The notes: generated by a model from the letters alone, not told the origin. A stretch of 16,501 nt of DNA from QPIN01 sp964399475 (GCA_964399475.1 CAYNRB010000052.1:1-16501), one strand, 5' to 3'. Numbered from the stretch's first letter, positions 1 through 7,959 are shown. Made by a program: numbers and translations.

Positions 1-60
1 GCGAAATAATTCATTCATTTTTTTGTAAAATAATTTGGGGATTGAGGGCAAAAAACCCAA

Positions 61-79
61 AAATTTGTAGTACAAATTT
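61..79 (-). terminator. A/T-rich palindrome, possible weak terminator of the Hsp70 operon
   Basis: A perfect 9-bp inverted repeat with a single central base (AAATTTGTA-G-TACAAATTT). Read on the minus strand it is followed by a T-rich run broken by GGG. It lies about 145 bases past the stop of the last Hsp70 gene, so it could end that transcript. The stem is almost all A/T and the loop would be tiny, so it may equally be a protein-binding palindrome. The rest of 1-224 holds no convincing gene, only a small inverted repeat at 159-173 (ATTCAA/TTGAAT). Confidence 0.3.
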
Positions 80-224
80 AATATAAAAAAATTGCGATAG
101 GTTGGTTGACATTTAGCGCTATGCTCTTATCAAGCATCCACTAACATTGAAATTCTGCATTCAATCGTTGAATATATTTACTGTCCCTAAACACGATGTA
201 TTTTCTGCCCATAGTGGTTGAGAT

Positions 225-2996
225 TTAATTTGAAATCAACTTAAGTCCTGGTGGCAAGGCTTCACCAAACACCTGTTTTTCTTCAATTTCGCTCAGTTCT
301 TTATAATTTTCAAGCATTTCTATCCAAGATAAAGGTGCTTTGCTGTCGCTTAATTTTTCTATAATCTGTAAACGAATCATCTCATCCAGGTCTCTAGCTC
401 TATCACCACTCATTCTGGCAATCAAGGTTGCTGCAAAACCTGCCTGAGGGACTTTTTTCCAATCAACTTTTACTATCTGTTGCAACCAGGCAGTTACTTT
501 TTCAGCTGGGATAATATTATGATTACTGCCATGTACAGGAACTCTGGAAGCAATTCGACCTACAGCCCACCAGGTTTGATTCGGTTCGCTTGATTTTTCT
601 AATCGTTTAAGTAGCCATTCACAAAGCATTATTTTTTTCTCTACCGGCAAACGTTCCAGTACAGCCGATAAACGCACCATTTCCTCATAACCGCGTATTT
701 TAATTTGTTTTGATACACCTGCTTGTCTAGCTGCCGCCGGATTTAGAAACTTACTAATGTCTTTAAAAATGTGTTCTTGTGCCTCAATCGACAATCCACC
801 CGCAATGCGACGCCAAACTGTCCACCATTCTGTCCAGTTTTGCTTTTGGTTAACAAATTGAATGGTTTCGGGGTAGGTTTTCCACAATTGATCAACACGC
901 CAGTCATCAATTGGATATCCAATACCAGGGCGTAAACAAAATCCCGTTAAACTTAGCCATACTCTTTCGTGATTTTCAGAGCGACGACGATATTTCATCC
1001 CTTCCAGCAACAGAGAAAACAATGACCGTAATAAAGGTGTCTCCCATTCTGCCCTGGACATCCCTAATGCTTTTTCTAGCTCTATACGCAAACTTTTTAC
1101 TGCTTTTGGATCAATCTTTTTGGATTTAGAGCCAAAAACTGCTTGAATTTTTTCCATTGCAATATTAAATCCCGCCGGTAACTCCGCAGTATTTTGAGAT
1201 GCCAAAGAAGTTTTTTTTCTGATCTGAAATTCCACATCGAATCGTTGGTGTTTATCGGCAATTGATAGACACTGAATTTTCAGTGTGCCTACTTCTGTCT
1301 GGGTAACGGCTAACTGTACGGTTATTTCTCCTCGATCCTCTCCTTCAAAAGCGACGGCTAGTGGAGGCAGGGAATTGAACTCATCGGTAATTTCAACTAA
1401 TTCACCTGGTTTATATTTGCTATCACCCGTGGTAGAAGCTAAATGAAAACGTACAGGCTGGCCAATACGCAGAGCAAACTGCTGCTCTTTCAATACAACT
1501 TCTACACCTTCTTCACTACCACGAGGTAATACACAAATGCCTTGCTGTATGTTTATATTTTTAACCGATTCATTGGTATCAACTAGTAAAAAATAGCTAC
1601 GGGCTGACCCTCCACCGATTTTAATTTTTTTATCCCTTCGAGCTATTGCATAGGCAACAGCACCAAAAGCTACCGCTAGTTCAGGTTGTTTATTTTCAAG
1701 TAAAACAGGTTGTTGATCACTCCATGAATTCAGTAATTCAAGTGTACGTTCGGTTATGGGCTGGCTTCTGAAAACCCCCCCATTTAACAATAGCCCATCA
1801 GGTACACAACCCTCACCATTCAGGGCCTCAGATGCCACCTTTTTATGGTGTTTTAAAAATGCAGCAATATGTCTACTGATAGCTGGCTCTGCTGCATAAG
1901 GCAAACCAAATTCAACTACGCCACTACGCTTCTTATTAGGCAATTCATTCAGTGGGGATAAGGGGAAAAAACCATCCAAAGCAATGTTTCTGACTTCTTG
2001 CCGATTTAATTGTGCGGTTCTTGATCCGCCAATTAATTTAGACCCCCCGCCCAGCAATGTCACATTAAAATTATCGGGAGCATCCGTTGCCAATAATCTT
2101 TCTTTGGCAATTCTGCATTGCTCTAAAAGCTGGGATAAATCCGCTGTCGATAATTTTCGATTGTCTTTGCTGATTTGCTTTTCTACTAAACGAGCCAGTG
2201 CTAAATCAATATTATCACCACCCAGCATCAGATGGTCGCCTACTCCAATCCGGGTAAGTTTTGGCTCCTCGTTTCTATCTTTGGCTTGCTTAACTTTAAT
2301 CAAGGTTAAATCGGTGGTTCCTCCACCAACATCACAAACCAGTAACAGATGAACATTTTCCAGCGTCTTGTTTATATTTCCCGCATGTCGATATAACCAG
2401 TCATAACAAACAGCTTGTGGTTCTTCCAGTAGACGAATATCTTTTAAACCAGCAATCCTAGCCGCTTCTACTGTTAAAGAGCGGGCACCTTCATCAAATG
2501 AAGCGGGGACGGTTATTACGATGATTTGTTTTTCTAACGGTGCATCGGGAAACTTATGTCCCCAGACAGTTCGTACATGAGATAGATAACTTGCACTGGC
2601 ATCTAAAGGCGATACTTTTTGTATTTCTTCAGAGCTACCCCAAGGTAAAATTTCCGCAGTATGATCTACTGAAGGGTGAGATAACCAGCTTTTAGCACTG
2701 CTGACATATCGACCCAGCGTTTTAGCACCCAGCAAACGAGCCGCTTCACCAACTATGGCTTTATCTCCTGCTGGAGAAAAACTGATGTCTGACTCAGACA
2801 GTTCAGATTCAGCCGGATGGTAGCGTACCGAGGGCAATAAAGGTCGTGCAGCAACCTCACCCGGCGCAATAAGCTGGTCGATTTCAAAAAGTTTAATAGG
2901 GTTTTTTTTCGACGGCTTATTTTCGGTGTAAGCAACAACAGTATGCGTTGTGCCAAGGTCTATACCGACTAGATACTTTGCTGATTTAATATTCAA
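225..2996 (-). CDS. Hsp70 family protein with C-terminal DUF3731-type region (Hsp70-B)
   Basis: A 923-residue DnaK-like ATPase, probably cytoplasmic, acting on unknown clients. Seen: phosphate-1 motif GIDLGTTHT (11-19), the DnaK-type lysine context SSAKSWL (99-105), connect-1 glutamates LEEPQ (190-194), phosphate-2 VGGGTTD (223-229) and adenosine motif LLNGGVF (403-409). A beta-rich substrate-binding-like domain follows at about 460-595. The usual alpha lid is replaced by about 310 mainly helical, Trp-rich residues (605-915), which I recognise as the DUF3731 region of this Hsp70 subfamily. The length fits that subfamily, and the ATPase residues appear intact. The start is TTG with no Shine-Dalgarno site; no upstream ATG or GTG is in frame nearby, so the exact start is uncertain. 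It lies 192 bases after its paralogue Hsp70-A, with a palindromic repeat between, and probably belongs to the same operon. No J-protein or GrpE lies nearby. Confidence 0.93.
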   Translation of the reverse strand: MNIKSAKYLVGIDLGTTHTVVAYTENKPSKKNPIKLFEIDQLIAPGEVAARPLLPSVRYHPAESELSESDISFSPAGDKAIVGEAARLLGAKTLGRYVSSAKSWLSHPSVDHTAEILPWGSSEEIQKVSPLDASASYLSHVRTVWGHKFPDAPLEKQIIVITVPASFDEGARSLTVEAARIAGLKDIRLLEEPQAVCYDWLYRHAGNINKTLENVHLLLVCDVGGGTTDLTLIKVKQAKDRNEEPKLTRIGVGDHLMLGGDNIDLALARLVEKQISKDNRKLSTADLSQLLEQCRIAKERLLATDAPDNFNVTLLGGGSKLIGGSRTAQLNRQEVRNIALDGFFPLSPLNELPNKKRSGVVEFGLPYAAEPAISRHIAAFLKHHKKVASEALNGEGCVPDGLLLNGGVFRSQPITERTLELLNSWSDQQPVLLENKQPELAVAFGAVAYAIARRDKKIKIGGGSARSYFLLVDTNESVKNINIQQGICVLPRGSEEGVEVVLKEQQFALRIGQPVRFHLASTTGDSKYKPGELVEITDEFNSLPPLAVAFEGEDRGEITVQLAVTQTEVGTLKIQCLSIADKHQRFDVEFQIRKKTSLASQNTAELPAGFNIAMEKIQAVFGSKSKKIDPKAVKSLRIELEKALGMSRAEWETPLLRSLFSLLLEGMKYRRRSENHERVWLSLTGFCLRPGIGYPIDDWRVDQLWKTYPETIQFVNQKQNWTEWWTVWRRIAGGLSIEAQEHIFKDISKFLNPAAARQAGVSKQIKIRGYEEMVRLSAVLERLPVEKKIMLCEWLLKRLEKSSEPNQTWWAVGRIASRVPVHGSNHNIIPAEKVTAWLQQIVKVDWKKVPQAGFAATLIARMSGDRARDLDEMIRLQIIEKLSDSKAPLSWIEMLENYKELSEIEEKQVFGEALPPGLKLISN

Positions 2997-3062
2997 GGTG
3001 GAGTAAATAAATTCAGAATTATGAAAGGGGTGCGTGTGTTCATTAAGGAATTGGAAAGAGGT

Positions 3063-3135
3063 GTTGTAGAGCGGACTTCAGTCCGCAATACTGGTAAATC
3101 CAAGGTTTATAGCGGACTAAAGTCCGCTCTACAAC
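3063..3135. repeat. REP-like double-hairpin palindromic element between the two Hsp70 genes
   Basis: A 73-bp element whose outer 24-base arms (3063-3086 and 3112-3135) are inverted repeats with only a central difference. Each arm contains its own perfect small hairpin: GCGGACT-TC-AGTCCGC and GCGGACT-AA-AGTCCGC. The element is far more GC-rich than its surroundings. Such nested palindromes are typical of dispersed REP/MITE elements. In RNA it would fold strongly between the two chaperone cistrons, where it could stabilise the upstream message or attenuate the downstream one. A 13-bp inverted repeat (ATACAG-A-CTGTAT, 3142-3154) sits next to it. Confidence 0.8.
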
Positions 3136-3188
3136 GATAAAATACAGACTGTATGAATGGTGAAAAAAATTTAAAATTGTTTATCTAT

Positions 3189-5318
3189 TCAATCTTCTCC
3201 TGTTCTTACATCAAATTCAATTTTCCAGCGATGTCCATCTCGCTGAGAAATTGCATGCAATTCTAATGTTCCAACTTCAGTTATTGCCGCACTTAAGTGT
3301 ACCGGAACCACTTCACCAGAACTATGTCCTTCTTCCGGTAAGGTTATTTCAATCTCATCCAACTCTTCTAATTCTTCATTAGTCCAGTAATTCAGACGCG
3401 TACCAATATTGTCTTCTCTACGTACATTAGAAGCGAAAAACCTGAAACGAACAGGCTCACCTATTACTAAACCAAATTCATCTTCCGGCAACACGACTTC
3501 TGTACCTTCTTCCATTCCAAATGGAGCAATACATAAGGCTTCAAGTTCTGGAGGCATACCAGGAACGGCTGGCATGGCACTTTCTACACCCACATAGTAA
3601 CAAGCCGCTGTACCGCCTTTAATACGTACGCCTTTACCTTGTCGCACTATACCATAATAGGCCGCACCTCTAGCTACAGCCAAATCAAGATCAGCCCCTT
3701 CTAATAATCTGGCCTCTGAGCCTTGTTCAGAAACTAACCATGAATTCAGCACTTTCATTAAGCGCTCTGATAATACATCGGCTTTCAACACGCCACCATT
3801 TAATAAAACAGCAGTAGGGTGCAGAAAAGTTGCATTTTCTGGTAATTCAACATGTTCTAAATCATCAACCGCTGAATGCTGTTTAGCCAAAAATGCGGCT
3901 AAATGGCGAGTAATACCGGCATCTTGGGCATAGGGTAAACCTTTGGTTCTTAGGCCAGAACGGGTATTTGAAGCAGGTCGTTCATCCACTTTAATTTCAG
4001 GCAAAAAACCTGCAACCAAGACATTATTTACTTCTTCTCGGGTTAATTCCGATCGTAAAGTGCCGCCAATCAAAGATGAGCTACGACTGGGTATGACCAA
4101 AGGAATATTATCCATTTCTGACTGATTAAAGATTTTTTCTTTAGCATCTCGGCAAGCATGAGTTAGTGCTTGTATTTGCCAGGGTTCAAGACGCTGTTCA
4201 ATTTCCTTTTCCATTTTGGCCTTAATGGTATAAGCCAAAGCCAGATCCATATTATCGCCACCCAATAAGATATGGTCACCAACAGCTACACGAGTAAGCT
4301 CCAAGTTACCACTATGATCAGTGACCGCAATCAATGATAAATCAGTAGTGCCACCACCTATATCCACAACCAGAATCACATCGCCCACATTCACATGGGA
4401 TCGCCAGTCACCTGAACTGTTATCAATCCAGCTATATAAAGCTGCTTGAGGCTCTTCCAGTAATAAAGCGTGACTCAAACCAACAGATCTTGCTGCTTCT
4501 ACGGTCAATTCTCTGGCAGCTGGATCAAACGAAGCGGGTACGGTAATAATTAAATCTTGCTCATCCAAAAGGGATTTTGGATGCTGGCTATCCCAGGCAT
4601 CTTTCATATGCTTTAAATAGGCTTTGGTTGCCTTGAACGGAGAAATTCTGTCAACTTCTTCAGGCGCTTCAGAAGGCAAAATAGGTTCTTTACAATCGAC
4701 ACCCGCATGACATAACCAGCTCTTGGCACTGGAAACAAGACGTATGGGTGTTTTACTGCCTAAATTACGGGCAATGTCACCGACTAAGTGTTCCGGAGTT
4801 GCCGTCCAAGGCAATACGTTTGAGCCTTCTGAAATTTCAGAGTCATGCGCTAAATACAAAAATGAAGGTAATTGTTTTTTATCTTCAACCACGCCTGGTG
4901 AAGTTAATTGAGGAATAGCCATCACTTCTTGAGTAATATGATCCTCTTCTGTAGTGAGATCGGCATAGGACAAAACACAATGTGTGGTGCCTAAATCAAT
5001 ACCGACAGAATATTTCATGCCATCTTTTTCAGAAGTAACATTTGAAAGTTCTTCTTTTTTCTCAAATTTATCAGCTGCATGGGGAGAAGAAGGCTCTTCA
5101 GTTGATTTTTCAGCCTCTAAAACTGGAGAAGTGTCTTCAGCTTTTTGTGTTCCCACACTTGTCTGTTCTTCTTGATTCGGTTTACTGTCATCTTCAGAAG
5201 TAGGAAACTTAGTGGATTCAAAAGGTTTACTGACTGTAGCGTTATTGGAATCTTTTTCTTGAGGATTTTCTTCTTTTTTTTCTATCCCTTTTTTAATATG
5301 TCCAAATAAACCTTTCAT
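3189..5318 (-). CDS. Hsp70 family protein with acidic N-terminal extension (Hsp70-A)
   Basis: A 709-residue non-canonical Hsp70. Residues 1-100 form a low-complexity, Glu/Lys/Ser-rich, probably disordered extension with a short basic amphipathic start (MKGLFGHIKKGIEKK). The ATPase domain follows: phosphate-1 VGIDLGTTH (105-113), SSAKSWL (196-202), LEEPQAA (287-293), phosphate-2 DIGGGTTD (319-326) and adenosine motif LLNGGVL (505-511). A beta-rich C-terminal domain runs from about 570 to 709. There is no alpha lid and no DUF3731 region, unlike the neighbouring paralogue. The start is well supported: GGAGGT sits six bases before the ATG. A methionine at residue 101 (position 5018) would give a family-sized protein but has no ribosome binding site. 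The start overlaps the stop of the DUF2760 gene as ATGA, so the two are translationally coupled. A shared function with the membrane-anchored DUF2760 protein is inferred from that coupling. Confidence 0.93.
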   Translation of the reverse strand: MKGLFGHIKKGIEKKEENPQEKDSNNATVSKPFESTKFPTSEDDSKPNQEEQTSVGTQKAEDTSPVLEAEKSTEEPSSPHAADKFEKKEELSNVTSEKDGMKYSVGIDLGTTHCVLSYADLTTEEDHITQEVMAIPQLTSPGVVEDKKQLPSFLYLAHDSEISEGSNVLPWTATPEHLVGDIARNLGSKTPIRLVSSAKSWLCHAGVDCKEPILPSEAPEEVDRISPFKATKAYLKHMKDAWDSQHPKSLLDEQDLIITVPASFDPAARELTVEAARSVGLSHALLLEEPQAALYSWIDNSSGDWRSHVNVGDVILVVDIGGGTTDLSLIAVTDHSGNLELTRVAVGDHILLGGDNMDLALAYTIKAKMEKEIEQRLEPWQIQALTHACRDAKEKIFNQSEMDNIPLVIPSRSSSLIGGTLRSELTREEVNNVLVAGFLPEIKVDERPASNTRSGLRTKGLPYAQDAGITRHLAAFLAKQHSAVDDLEHVELPENATFLHPTAVLLNGGVLKADVLSERLMKVLNSWLVSEQGSEARLLEGADLDLAVARGAAYYGIVRQGKGVRIKGGTAACYYVGVESAMPAVPGMPPELEALCIAPFGMEEGTEVVLPEDEFGLVIGEPVRFRFFASNVRREDNIGTRLNYWTNEELEELDEIEITLPEEGHSSGEVVPVHLSAAITEVGTLELHAISQRDGHRWKIEFDVRTGED

Positions 5319-6007
5319 ATCTCTACCTCCGCAGGCGCAACAATCTTAGCATTATGACCTTCAGTTAATTTTGGTAGTCGAATATCCGTTACTTGCCAGC
5401 CTTTATGAACCAGCGTTCCATTAAAAGGAGGATGTCCCACAATATTTCCGGTTAATCGTATTTCATTATTGTCGAAATTTTCACCTAAAGTTAATTTGCT
5501 CCCTTCTTTTTCTGAACGCACCGCCTCAATGGTAAAATAATCATTGATTGCTTTATTAAATCCTTCATGAACCACACGTGCTGCAATGCCTACATCGGCA
5601 TCGTCATATGAAGTGATATCTTCTTTAATAAAATCAATAAAGCGCGCTTCTTTTTGCAAGGCTCCCAATAATTGCAGTGCGGCATCTGGAGTAAACTCTT
5701 TTAATATGACTGGCTCAGGTGCGGGTGCCTGAATAATTTTTTCAACCTTAATTACTTTCTCAACTATTTTCTCTACTTCTACAATTTTTTCGACCTCAAT
5801 CACTTTATCCACTTCAACAATTTTGACCTCAGGCTCTTTGACTACTTCAACCGGTTTTTTTAGTTTTCTACCCAGGCTAATCAGCATTGACAACAAAAGC
5901 AGAATGATAATAAGGGCTAACAGTAGTACGGTTGCCAATAGGCAAACATGCCACAAGTCAAGCGTGGTGGGCATTAATGTTAAATCAATAGTATAGTTAT
6001 TATTCAT
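5315..6007 (-). CDS. DUF2760 domain-containing membrane-anchored protein
   Basis: A 230-residue protein with one strong transmembrane segment (about 19-44). A Val/Glu/Lys/Ile-rich linker of VEVEKI-like repeats follows (about 53-92), then a globular DUF2760-type domain (about 105-230) with the distinctive GHPPFNGTLVHKGW stretch (191-204). Positive residues directly after the membrane segment (GRKLKK) predict that the domain faces the cytoplasm, where it could meet the Hsp70s. DUF2760 genes are, to my knowledge, commonly found beside Hsp70 paralogues of this type; their biochemical role is not established. The stop overlaps the Hsp70-A start by four bases. The ATG chosen has no clear Shine-Dalgarno site; Met12 (position 5974) is an alternative that keeps the membrane segment. 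Plausible role (inference): anchor or co-chaperone for the two Hsp70s. Confidence 0.85.
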   Translation of the reverse strand: MNNNYTIDLTLMPTTLDLWHVCLLATVLLLALIIILLLLSMLISLGRKLKKPVEVVKEPEVKIVEVDKVIEVEKIVEVEKIVEKVIKVEKIIQAPAPEPVILKEFTPDAALQLLGALQKEARFIDFIKEDITSYDDADVGIAARVVHEGFNKAINDYFTIEAVRSEKEGSKLTLGENFDNNEIRLTGNIVGHPPFNGTLVHKGWQVTDIRLPKLTEGHNAKIVAPAEVEI

Positions 6008-6064
6008 AATTTCAATGGTAATAGCGATCGGGTTCTCACATTTTTTGCACGTTGAGAATAAGTT

Positions 6065-6448
6065 TTATTGGCCTGCTTTTCGAGCGGCTTCAGCAAACAT
6101 CATCTGTTTCAATACGCGTCGAGTAATATTAATCCTCATTTTCTTTAAATGACGATCTGCGATGACTACGGGCACTTTTTCTTCTAGATAAACCTGACGC
6201 ATCTTAGCCAGAACCTTTTCGCATTGTTTGGTAATCGCTTCGGTTGCACTCCGAGGTTCAATTTTGGCATAACCTTTCTTCTGCATCTCATCAATCACAC
6301 ATTTCTTATATTGATACTGTGATTGCTGAATGTTCTTAATAACTTTGTCGGTTAATGATGTTGCCTTCCATTCATTTTTTTTTGCATCTTCTGCTAATGA
6401 AAGATTTGCTGACAACAAAAGTGCTAAAAATAAAAATTGTTTCATCAT
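6065..6448 (-). CDS. Small secreted helical protein, function unknown
   Basis: A 127-residue protein with a Sec signal peptide: basic MMKQ, a hydrophobic core to about residue 18, and predicted cleavage after LSLA (19). The mature part, about 108 residues, is Lys/Arg-rich and probably mostly helical. Its two cysteines (50 and 76) could form a periplasmic disulfide. I do not recognise the family. It starts ATG-ATG; either may be used, and the upstream AGAG/AGTAAG is a weak ribosome binding site. It precedes the DUF2760 gene by 57 bases on the same strand with no evident terminator between, so it is probably the first gene of the chaperone operon. Whether it works with the Hsp70s is unknown; location in the periplasm argues against direct contact. 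Confidence 0.75.
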   Translation of the reverse strand: MMKQFLFLALLLSANLSLAEDAKKNEWKATSLTDKVIKNIQQSQYQYKKCVIDEMQKKGYAKIEPRSATEAITKQCEKVLAKMRQVYLEEKVPVVIADRHLKKMRINITRRVLKQMMFAEAARKAGQ

Positions 6449-6491
6449 ACTTACTACTCTGTTTTATTATTTTTTTAATTGATTAATGTCG

Positions 6492-6521
6492 ATTTTACGC
6501 GAACTTATAGATGATTTCCAA
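6492..6521 (-). promoter_or_regulatory. Weak sigma-70-like promoter for the secreted-protein/chaperone operon
   Basis: On the minus strand TTGGAA (6516-6521) and TAAAAT (6492-6497) are separated by 18 bases, about 45 bases upstream of the gene ending at 6448. The -10 matches consensus at 5 of 6 positions and the -35 at 4 of 6. It overlaps the expected start site of the heat-shock-like promoter just upstream. A match of this quality in A/T-rich DNA is only suggestive. Confidence 0.3.
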
Positions 6522-6524
6522 AAT

Positions 6525-6550
6525 ATGAGGGGAAACATTCAATTTTCAAC
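6525..6550 (-). promoter_or_regulatory. Heat-shock (sigma-32-like) promoter candidate
   Basis: On the minus strand GTTGAA (6545-6550) is followed after 14 bases by CCTCAT (6525-6530), itself preceded by two further C. The known sigma-32 pattern is CTTGAA, 13-14 bases, CCCCAT; each half differs here by one base. The -35 lies inside the last codons of the MATE gene and transcription would run into the secreted-protein/DUF2760/Hsp70 genes. This is where heat-shock control of a chaperone operon would be expected, but it rests on a motif match alone. Confidence 0.45.
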
Positions 6551-7852
6551 GCGCCATTTGCTTACAAACACGATGCTCATTGATAAACTTCGCGCCAGCA
6601 TAAAAGCAATCATTGCCATCCATAAACCCTGATTTCCTAGTGTCTGAGTACAATACCAGACAGGTAAAAACACGCCGAATAAAGAAAACAACATAGTATT
6701 GCGCATTTGCTTTGTCATCATTGCACCAATAAATACCCCATCAAAAAGATAGCATATAAAAGAAGCCAAAGGCATAACAATTAACCAGGGCAAATAAATA
6801 TAAGCTATTTCCCTGACGGCTTCCAGAGAGGTTAATAGATTAATGACTTGATGACCCACGTTCAGATAGAAAAGCATAAAGACTATAGCAATAACAAACG
6901 ACCAGAATCCAGCCGTAATCACCGCCTGTTTAACCATTGTCCGGTTTTTGGCTCCGACTGCCTTGCCTACCAGAGCCTCAGCCGCATGCGCAAAACCATC
7001 CAAAGCGTATGCCATAAAGGACTGAAAATTTAGCAATACGGCATTCGCTGCTAAAATCACCTCGCCCATTTTTGAAGCTTGCGCAGTGAAAAAAGCAAAA
7101 GCAAAAATCAAACACCAGGTTCGAATAAAAATGTGACTATTAATAAGTAACATGGCTTTAAATTGCCTATAGTCAGTCAATCCATGTAGATTCTTAAAAA
7201 ACTTATTTTTTCTCATCAGCTTAAAAGCAAATATCAGACCTATTAATAATCCTGTATATTCGGCAATAAGCGATGCATAAGCCACGCCTTTGACCTGCAT
7301 ATCAAGATGATAGACAAACCAGAAATCTAGGCAAATATTGGTCAAATTAGTCACAAAAACGACCAGAAAAGGAACTCTCACTTTCTGCTGACCTAAATAC
7401 CACCCCATTAATACATATAAACATAAAGTTGCGGGTGAACTCCAAATACGGATTTCAAAATATTGCTTCGCTAATTCCTCTACTCTGGGATTACTATGCA
7501 AAAAATAAAAACTAATATCAGCTATCGGTTGTTGTAACAACAATATCAAACTGGAAATGCCACCAGCAAGCACAATAGCCCTAAACAAAATTACATGTAT
7601 TTCATTCAGGTTTTTTTCACCAAAGGCTTGCGCAGTCAAGCCTGTAGTTCCCATTCTTAAAAACCCAAAGCCCCAAAAAATAAAACCAAAAATCAAACTG
7701 CCCAAAGCAACTGCGGCTAAATATTGTTCAGAATCCAGATGACCTAATACCGCCGTATCAACCAAACCTAATAAAGGTGTAGAAATATTGGTCAATATCA
7801 TCGGAATCGCCAAGCGCAAGAGCATGCGATGTTTAAATATTTTATTGTTCAA
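6539..7852 (-). CDS. MATE family (DinF-like) efflux transporter
   Basis: A 12-helix inner-membrane antiporter that uses a Na+ or H+ gradient to export cationic drugs or metabolites. Seen: the DinF-type N-terminus IPMILTNISTPLLGLVDTAV, an internal MGTTGLTAQAFG segment, repeated hydrophobic helices and a second-half AEALVGKAVGA motif, which together mark the family. The frame extends to a TTG at 7918, but those extra 22 residues (FSYDQLFYSS...) do not resemble MATE proteins. I prefer the internal TTG at 7852, which gives MNNKIFKHRMLL and 437 residues, close to the usual family length. ATG at 7825 is another option. None has a good Shine-Dalgarno site. There is no visible terminator before the chaperone operon 90 bases downstream, so read-through is possible. 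The substrate cannot be told from the sequence. Confidence 0.9.
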   Translation of the reverse strand: MNNKIFKHRMLLRLAIPMILTNISTPLLGLVDTAVLGHLDSEQYLAAVALGSLIFGFIFWGFGFLRMGTTGLTAQAFGEKNLNEIHVILFRAIVLAGGISSLILLLQQPIADISFYFLHSNPRVEELAKQYFEIRIWSSPATLCLYVLMGWYLGQQKVRVPFLVVFVTNLTNICLDFWFVYHLDMQVKGVAYASLIAEYTGLLIGLIFAFKLMRKNKFFKNLHGLTDYRQFKAMLLINSHIFIRTWCLIFAFAFFTAQASKMGEVILAANAVLLNFQSFMAYALDGFAHAAEALVGKAVGAKNRTMVKQAVITAGFWSFVIAIVFMLFYLNVGHQVINLLTSLEAVREIAYIYLPWLIVMPLASFICYLFDGVFIGAMMTKQMRNTMLFSLFGVFLPVWYCTQTLGNQGLWMAMIAFMLARSLSMSIVFVSKWRVEN

Positions 7853-7959
7853 AGTAAATGGGGGTTTGAGAAAAATAGTGGAAGAGTAGAATAGTTGATC
7901 GTATGAAAATATGACCAAAGGTACACTGAACTTAGAGTTTTTTTAATCTAGTTTATAAA

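Noticed and set aside
100..145. TTGACA with TATCAA sixteen bases later on the plus strand
   Set aside because: It would transcribe into the 3' end of Hsp70-B antisense, with no gene to drive. The -10 matches only four positions, so chance is likely in A/T-rich DNA.
1984..2352. Plus-strand open frame of 122 codons inside Hsp70-B
   Set aside because: It lies antisense to the highly conserved ATPase region, and its product resembles no protein; it is a shadow of the codon pattern of the real gene.
3063..3135. CRISPR or tandem repeat array
   Set aside because: Only two arms, in inverted not direct orientation, with no spacer series; it is a palindromic element. No CRISPR array is seen anywhere in the window.
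6008..6064. Heat-shock-like CCCGAT and an inverted repeat (TTCTCA/TGAGAA) directly before the DUF2760 gene
   Set aside because: No CTTGAA-like -35 lies at a proper distance, and the inverted repeat has six pairs with no U tract, so neither a promoter nor a terminator is supported.
7852..7918. Extended N-terminus of the MATE transporter from TTG 7918
   Set aside because: The 22 extra residues do not look like a MATE N-terminus and have no ribosome binding site; the later TTG gives the family-typical beginning.
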